A stretch of 64,000 nt of DNA from Kibdelosporangium banguiense (GTDB taxonomy: Bacteria > Actinomycetota > Actinomycetes > Mycobacteriales > Pseudonocardiaceae): assembly GCF_017876405.1 (NCBI RefSeq), contig NZ_JAGINW010000001.1, positions 8,383,203 to 8,447,202 on the forward strand, read 5' to 3'. The position numbers and the translations under genes were made by a program. Each line of letters begins with the position of its first letter. Within the stretch, counting starts at the first letter, position 1. Under the pieces are notes generated by a model. The model ran no database searches, was not told the DNA's origin, and saw only the letters and a program-made list of their open reading frames with translations. Positions 63,002 to 64,000 of this stretch are shown one piece after another.

Positions 63002-63718
63002 TTGAGCACCTCGACGACCTACGGCGCCCGCGATCACGCGCGGGCGCAGGAGATACCTGTGGAAGCGCCGGACATGCCGGCCAACGGTGTCTGGGCGGAG
63101 CACGTGGCCCCCGGCGGCTACACGCACAAGGTGATCGCACGCGGCACGGCCGTCCGTCTGGCCAACCCTTTGGGTGGCGCCTGCGCGCATGTCCTGCTGT
63201 ACAACTCCGACCAGCCGTGGGAACGCCTGAACGTGGCCGACACGGTCAAGGTGCAGTGGAACGCCTACCTGAACCAGGGCAACCTGCTGCTGTCCGACCA
63301 GGGACGCGTACTCGCGTCAATTCTGGAGGCCGACGGTGAGCACGACGCGTTGTGCGGCACCAGCCCGGCGGGACGCGCACTGTTCACGCTGGCTGCGGCC
63401 AAGAACGGCCTGACCAAGCGGGACCTGCCGCCGAGCCTGTCCTTCTTCCAGAGCGTGCGGGTACAGCCTGATGGCTCGCTCTCACACGAAGGAGCGTCCG
63501 GCACGAGCGTGGTCCTTCGCGCGGAGTTGCCGCTGGTCATCCTGATCGCCAACACCGCGCACCCGTTGGACGCCGAAGGAACATGCACCCGCCTGGAGGT
63601 CACCGCCTGGCGAGATCAAGCCACCGGACCAGACGACCCGCTGTGGACGGCAACGCCGGAAGGGCGCCGCGCCTTCGAGAACAACGCCGACTACCTGACC
63701 GCCAGGGGGATCGCATGA
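63002..63718 (+). CDS. Urea amidolyase-associated protein 1 (DUF1989)
   Basis: A 238-residue soluble protein of the UAAP1 family (DUF1989), usually found with urea carboxylase and allophanate hydrolase and thought to act on guanidine- or urea-linked compounds. GGYTHKVIARGTAVRLANPLGGACAHVLLYN, SLSFFQSVRVQPDGSL and LIANTAHPLDAEGTCT are family blocks. TTG 63002 is the start, with GGAGGG about 8 bases upstream. It overlaps UAAP2 by ATGA. Confidence 0.88.
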   Translation: MSTSTTYGARDHARAQEIPVEAPDMPANGVWAEHVAPGGYTHKVIARGTAVRLANPLGGACAHVLLYNSDQPWERLNVADTVKVQWNAYLNQGNLLLSDQGRVLASILEADGEHDALCGTSPAGRALFTLAAAKNGLTKRDLPPSLSFFQSVRVQPDGSLSHEGASGTSVVLRAELPLVILIANTAHPLDAEGTCTRLEVTAWRDQATGPDDPLWTATPEGRRAFENNADYLTARGIA

Positions 63719-64000
63719 GTACCGTACCTGCGAATGTCGGCTGGTCGGCCAAGGTCGAGAAGGGACAGACGCTGTCGATCGTCGACCTGGAGGGCAACCA
63801 GGCCGTCGACTTCCTCGTCTACAGCGCGCACGACACCGCCGAGCGCTACAGCGCGGCGGACACGATCGCGGTGCAGGGCAACATCTTCCTCACCACCGGC
63901 AGCGTTCTGATGTCCAACGAACGCAACCCGTTGATGACGGTCGTCGAAGACACCTGCGGACGTCACGACACGATCGGTGGCGCGTGCAGCAAGGAATCCA
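63715..64000 (+). CDS. Urea amidolyase-associated protein 2 (DUF1989), cut by window end
   Basis: The first 95 codons of a UAAP2-type protein. LSIVDLEGNQAVDFLVYSAH, YSAADTIAVQGNIFLTTGSV and CGRHDTIGGACSKES match the DUF1989 paralogue that follows UAAP1 in urea carboxylase operons. The rest, and probably urea carboxylase/allophanate hydrolase genes, should lie beyond position 64000. Confidence 0.87.
   Translation, partial: MSTVPANVGWSAKVEKGQTLSIVDLEGNQAVDFLVYSAHDTAERYSAADTIAVQGNIFLTTGSVLMSNERNPLMTVVEDTCGRHDTIGGACSKES

Overview
This is 64 kb of high-GC actinomycete DNA, most like Pseudonocardiales (Amycolatopsis, Kibdelosporangium, Lentzea and relatives). That rests on strongly GC-biased third codon positions, an AfsR-type SARP regulator, Scr1-type HTH plus DUF397 genes, DUF6289 and DUF6191 proteins, WD40 receptor kinases and many secreted glycoside hydrolases. 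The genus is an inference from gene content. I see no rRNA, tRNA, CRISPR array, insertion sequence or integrase.

Layout. 1-8 kb: the last 50 codons of a type II PKS-like ketosynthase, an HTH/coiled-coil protein, two small secreted DUF6289-like proteins, a Ser/Thr kinase with WD40 repeats and a GH29 fucosidase, then a GlxA-type regulator overlapping a LysE-type exporter. 8.9-26.9 kb: a large SARP, then fifteen tightly packed genes on the + strand, many overlapping by 1-20 bp. These are an M20 metallopeptidase, SAM methyltransferase, PAPS sulfotransferase, PAT-like acetyltransferase, SbnA and SbnB homologues (2,3-diaminopropionate synthesis), CysC/CysD/CysN (PAPS formation), a three-gene sulfonate/sulfate-type ABC importer, MetK, adenosine kinase and AhcY. 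This looks like an NRPS-free and PKS-free biosynthetic cluster for a sulfated (or N-sulfonated), methylated 2,3-diaminopropionate-derived product that carries its own PAPS supply and methyl-cycle recycling. It is the main discovery candidate here. A direct repeat with an 11-bp period, as SARPs bind, lies just upstream of its first gene.

26.9-37.8 kb: a secreted plant-polysaccharide (pectin/rhamnogalacturonan-like) set: two SGNH esterases, a beta-helix protein, GH78 rhamnosidase, GH27 galactosidase with a ricin-type lectin, GH43 enzyme and a metalloprotease. The last two share a nearly identical N-terminal trefoil-like domain. Several LacI-type palindromes lie in the promoters, but no LacI gene is present. 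38-46 kb: a nucleotidyl-cyclase-like protein, a NarL-type two-component pair, hypothetical proteins, a 1.1-kb apparently non-coding stretch with CRP-like palindromes, and an MFS transporter.

46-53 kb: a NACHT NTPase with a long helical-repeat tail (NLR-like, possible defence protein) whose 3' end is frameshifted, two divergent Scr1-type HTH regulators, DUF397, an M15-like peptidoglycan peptidase and DUF6191. 53-61 kb: an IPNS-family dioxygenase, a MetY-like sulfhydrylase, an alpha/beta hydrolase broken by an amber codon exactly at its nucleophile serine, and a BMP-type nucleoside ABC importer whose first permease is frameshifted. 61-64 kb: DUF4185 protein, GNAT, and a TetR gene divergent from urea-amidolyase-associated genes UAAP1 and UAAP2 (cut by the window end), with a clear palindromic operator between them.

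Three independent ORF disruptions (near 46396, 55943 and 59452) should be checked against reads before they are taken as biology.
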